NCBI RefSeq assembly: GCF_000372725.1
Contig: NW_005200507.1
Span: 215,328 to 279,327, forward strand
Source: Emiliania huxleyi CCMP1516
Taxonomy: Eukaryota; Haptophyta; Isochrysidales; Noelaerhabdaceae
Reading direction: 5' to 3'
DNA: 64,000 bases
A model generated the notes under the pieces. It saw nothing but the letters and a program-made list of their open reading frames with translations, searched no databases and was not told where the DNA came from. A program made the translations under genes and the position numbers. Positions 61,762 through 64,000 of this stretch are shown one piece after another. Every line of letters begins with the position of its first letter. The stretch's first letter is position 1.

Positions 61762-62335
61762 CTGCGAACGCGCACCCCGGGGGCTAGGGCTCTCTTGCCC
61801 GCAACCCGATCCCGATCATCCGGCCCGCTGGGTGCGCTTCTGAGCTCCCCGGCCCTGGATGTGAGGCTTGCTGCCAATTCACTCCAAGTGCTCCAAGTGC
61901 TCCGTAGTAAAACTGGCACTATACACTCCTTTGGCATGTGGGTGCCAGCACACGTGGGAATAGCCTGCAACGCATACGCCGACGCGGTGGCGACAGCACA
62001 CCTCGGGGATAACGACACGGAGGACGCCTCGAAAGTGGTTGGTGCGGGACGCGGTGCGGACGCGGCCATGCATGTACACGGTGCGAAGGGAGGCGGCAGA
62101 GAACGCAGAGAAGAGGGAGATAGTGGACCGACGGACGTACGGACACATGTGTCAGAGCGCACACAAGTGGGTGTGCGAAAACAACTTCGAAAGACAGTGA
62201 GGCCGGGATCGCACACGGCAGGGGTGGCGGGACGGTTGTGGATCGCGAACAGAGGTCAGAGAGAGAGAGAAGAGAATTTTACACCGCTCCCCCCGGGCAT
62301 CCCTCCCTTGGGTTGTCTGTTTTCTTTATTTTACT
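61762..62335 (+). pseudogene. LINE RNase H remnant with family-1 tail
   Basis: The frame at about 61900-62000 reads TGTIHSFGMWVPAHVGIACN, then AYADAVATAHLG, the conserved end of a LINE-type RNase H domain (WVPAHVGI and ADAVA). The following basic frame runs to about 62225 and the element ends CCCTTGGGTTGTCTGTTTTC at about 62322. 61762-61900 is also present inverted at 7160-7293. It links the family-1 tail to an RNase H-bearing non-LTR retrotransposon. Confidence 0.75.
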
Positions 62336-62695
62336 GGGCACGGGACTGGCGCGCACTGGCACTAACAAGCGGGAAAGAATTTTCACTGGGCTCGGGAACC
62401 CGGGGGGGGCTAGGGAACCCGAGATGCTGGGGCGAGCCTCGGCGAGACTGCGTCAGCTGTTTTCACAGCAGGCTGGAAGTACCTCGCCAGCCCTCGACGA
62501 ATACACAATTATTTTTTTGTCCTTCACCGCGCTTTGACGACGTTCGTCGTTCCTCCAACACAGTCCGAATCGCGAAAGAATTTTATAGCACACAGCTCGG
62601 ACTGGCACTACACTCCTTTGGCGGCACTGCAGACTGGCTCGGATTGGCACTACACTCCTTTGGCGGCACTGTTTTCTTTCTTTCTTTTTCAAATG

Positions 62696-62748
<53 letters not shown>

Positions 62749-62766
62749 ACAGGCAACACGAGAGCT
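62336..62766. other. Retroelement debris with GA microsatellite
   Basis: 62336-62375 is the inverted GTTAGTGCCAGTGCGCGCC block. GGCACTACACTCCTTTGGCGGCAC occurs twice in tandem (about 62605 and 62645) and matches the LINE RNase H region at 61913. A GA run fills 62697-62747. Confidence 0.65.
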
Positions 62767-63968
62767 GAGGGAGGGTGTAGAGGATGTAGAGTGTAGAGCG
62801 CTGTAGAGCTGTAGAGCGCTCTGGAGCGCTGTAGAGCTGTAGAGCTCTACATCCGCCGCGGGACGATGTGAGTCCGATGTAGAGCGATGTAGAGCGCGCG
62901 CGATTTTGCTGTAGAGTTGGTTGTAGAGGCTCTACAGCCAAATCGCCAGGAAGGCAGTGACTCAAAGAGGTCGAGCCGCGCTAATGGGGTGTCTCCGAGC
63001 TTACTGGAGCTCTGATGGACGGCCCTGACTACCCCTGACACACAGATAGTCACTCTGACGGCACACAACACCCTATAACTGCGTCATGACCAGCCTGCCA
63101 TGCGTCGCCGGTGCCGCATTCGTCGCTGTGCTTCTTTAGCAGGCGGTGGACTGTCGGCTGCGAGGGACGGTCGCATTTGCGCGAGGCGAGGCGAGCATTG
63201 CTGCGCGTTGCATGCGCCATGACTCGCGCCAGCGAGCGCGTGCGGGAGCTCCTGGCTGAGCGCTGAGTCCAAGCGAGTTGCGCTGGCCACGATCGCTACG
63301 CTGAGCCGAACTGACGCGCCGAGGCGCCGGCCAGTCGCAGCCGTGAGGCATGCCACAGCAGCAGAGGCACCTGCCACCCATTGGGCGGGCAGACAGAAGG
63401 CCAGGGCAGCACTGGCAAGTGCAACGCGCCTCATGTCGGAGAGCGACCGTGCCTCGTTCGCCGCTTATGATGTAGAGTTGTTTGTTGTACTACTCAGTGT
63501 ACGTACTTTTAGCTTACTGGGAGATAAGGGAGAGGGGGTTGTGTTCTCTAGGGTCTAGGCCCCTAAGGGCCCTACGCGCGGCGTGAGAGCTCGGAAGCGA
63601 GCTTTGCACGGCGATCGAGGATGGCGCGGTTCACCCCCTTCACCGAAGCGATGCCGATGGAGATGCGTTCCGCGTGGTGTGACACAAATGAGAGGCGGGA
63701 GTGGGGAGGGTACGCGGTGCGGTCAACGCGCCCGAGCGTTGAGCCTTGCGCGCAAGGCGGTTGATCTTTGCAACTGCAGGCGGCGAGAAGCCGCCGCCGA
63801 ATGTCTCGTGGAGAAGCAGGTTGAACTTGTTTCGTTTGCTCTCTCTTGTTGTAGAGATTTCACGTTGTAGAGCGCCTCCACATCGCTCTACATCGGACTC
63901 ACATCGTCACGCACCGGATGTAGAGCTCTACAGCTCTACAGCGCTCTCCAGCTCTACAGCTCTACAGC
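62767..63968. mobile_element. DNA-transposon-like element with TGTAGAGC inverted repeats, copy 2
   Basis: Begins GAGGGAGGGTGTAGAGGATG as copy 1 does (20115). The interior is colinear with copy 1 to about 63480 and is followed by about 380 bp not present in copy 1. The right CTCTACA-rich repeat resumes at about 63850 and is cut at 63968 by another insertion. Hence copy 2 is longer, or copy 1 has an internal deletion. Confidence 0.75.
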
Positions 63969-64000
63969 CTTAGGTTGAGAAATGAGGAGGTTTGGGGGCT
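63969..64000. mobile_element. Start of a CTTAGG-ended MITE, cut by window edge
   Basis: CTTAGG follows the interrupted inverted repeat, then GAGAAATGAGGAGGTTTGGG and GGCT. The latter is the near-exact complement of 50780-50802 inside the 493-bp MITE. I infer a related element inserted into copy 2; only 32 bp are visible. Confidence 0.45.

Noticed and set aside
1..64000. Dinoflagellate origin inferred from GC-AG introns with AG|G acceptors
   Set aside because: Genes alternate strands over short distances and density is high; haptophyte-type alga fits better, though I cannot exclude other lineages without sequence searches.

Overview
This is a GC-rich nuclear fragment of a microbial eukaryote, most likely a photosynthetic protist with a complex plastid. 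A haptophyte such as Emiliania/Gephyrocapsa or Prymnesium/Chrysochromulina is my best guess, not a proof. The reasons: intron-bearing eukaryotic genes, a uroporphyrinogen-III synthase with a signal-plus-transit-like leader, abundant microsatellites, several retrotransposon 3' ends and TTAGGG-type repeats. Dinoflagellates were considered because most introns here start with GC and nearly all acceptors are AG|G. However, the genes alternate strands freely and are closely packed, which is unlike dinoflagellate gene blocks.

Layout: 1-1901 glutamate-cysteine ligase (-, runs off the left edge); 2556-3955 a Copia remnant and a LINE tail; 4061-6754 an unrecognised five-exon gene (+); 6755-8880 repeat debris; 8914-10170 a membrane protein (-); 10511-13160 a Tudor-AlkB fusion (+); 13161-18260 gene-poor DNA ending in an inverted-repeat element; 18638-19806 BUB3 (-); 19899-21046 repeats; 21526-22383 an SGNH-like hydrolase (+); 22534-23109 a MITE; 23353-24358 HemD (-); 25109-30762 a PI3-kinase fused to three cyclic-nucleotide-binding-like domains (+); 30949-33354 an LRR/coiled-coil protein (-); 34160-36033 a DUF1538 transporter-like protein (-); 36337-37368 a coiled-coil protein (-); 38030-40219 a DUF229 protein (+); 41979-43184 a GT31 glycosyltransferase (-); 44405-48614 a HECT ubiquitin ligase (-); 48921-51750 nested mobile elements; 51880-55234 a Sec7 ARF-GEF (+); 57685-58737 a rhomboid (+); 59833-61689 mitochondrial PDH E1-beta (-); 61762-64000 LINE and DNA-transposon copies.

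The genes do not form a pathway; they are unlinked housekeeping and signalling genes. The unifying signal is how their introns arose. I placed about 39 introns by homology and reading frame, and about 24 begin with GC rather than GT. At least eight introns (or intron-like insertions) in six genes are flanked by direct repeats of 15-44 bp, in which the duplicated copy begins with the GC that serves as 5' splice site. The inserted pieces fall into families: an 11-bp-period CATGTCC element found in glutamate-cysteine ligase, Tudor-AlkB and, diverged, HECT; and short AT-rich inserts in Tudor-AlkB, HECT and Sec7. This looks like an active or recent introner-type intron-gain system working with GC-AG splicing. 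Gene structures given below are hand-built; the exon sums of most of them are exact multiples of three.
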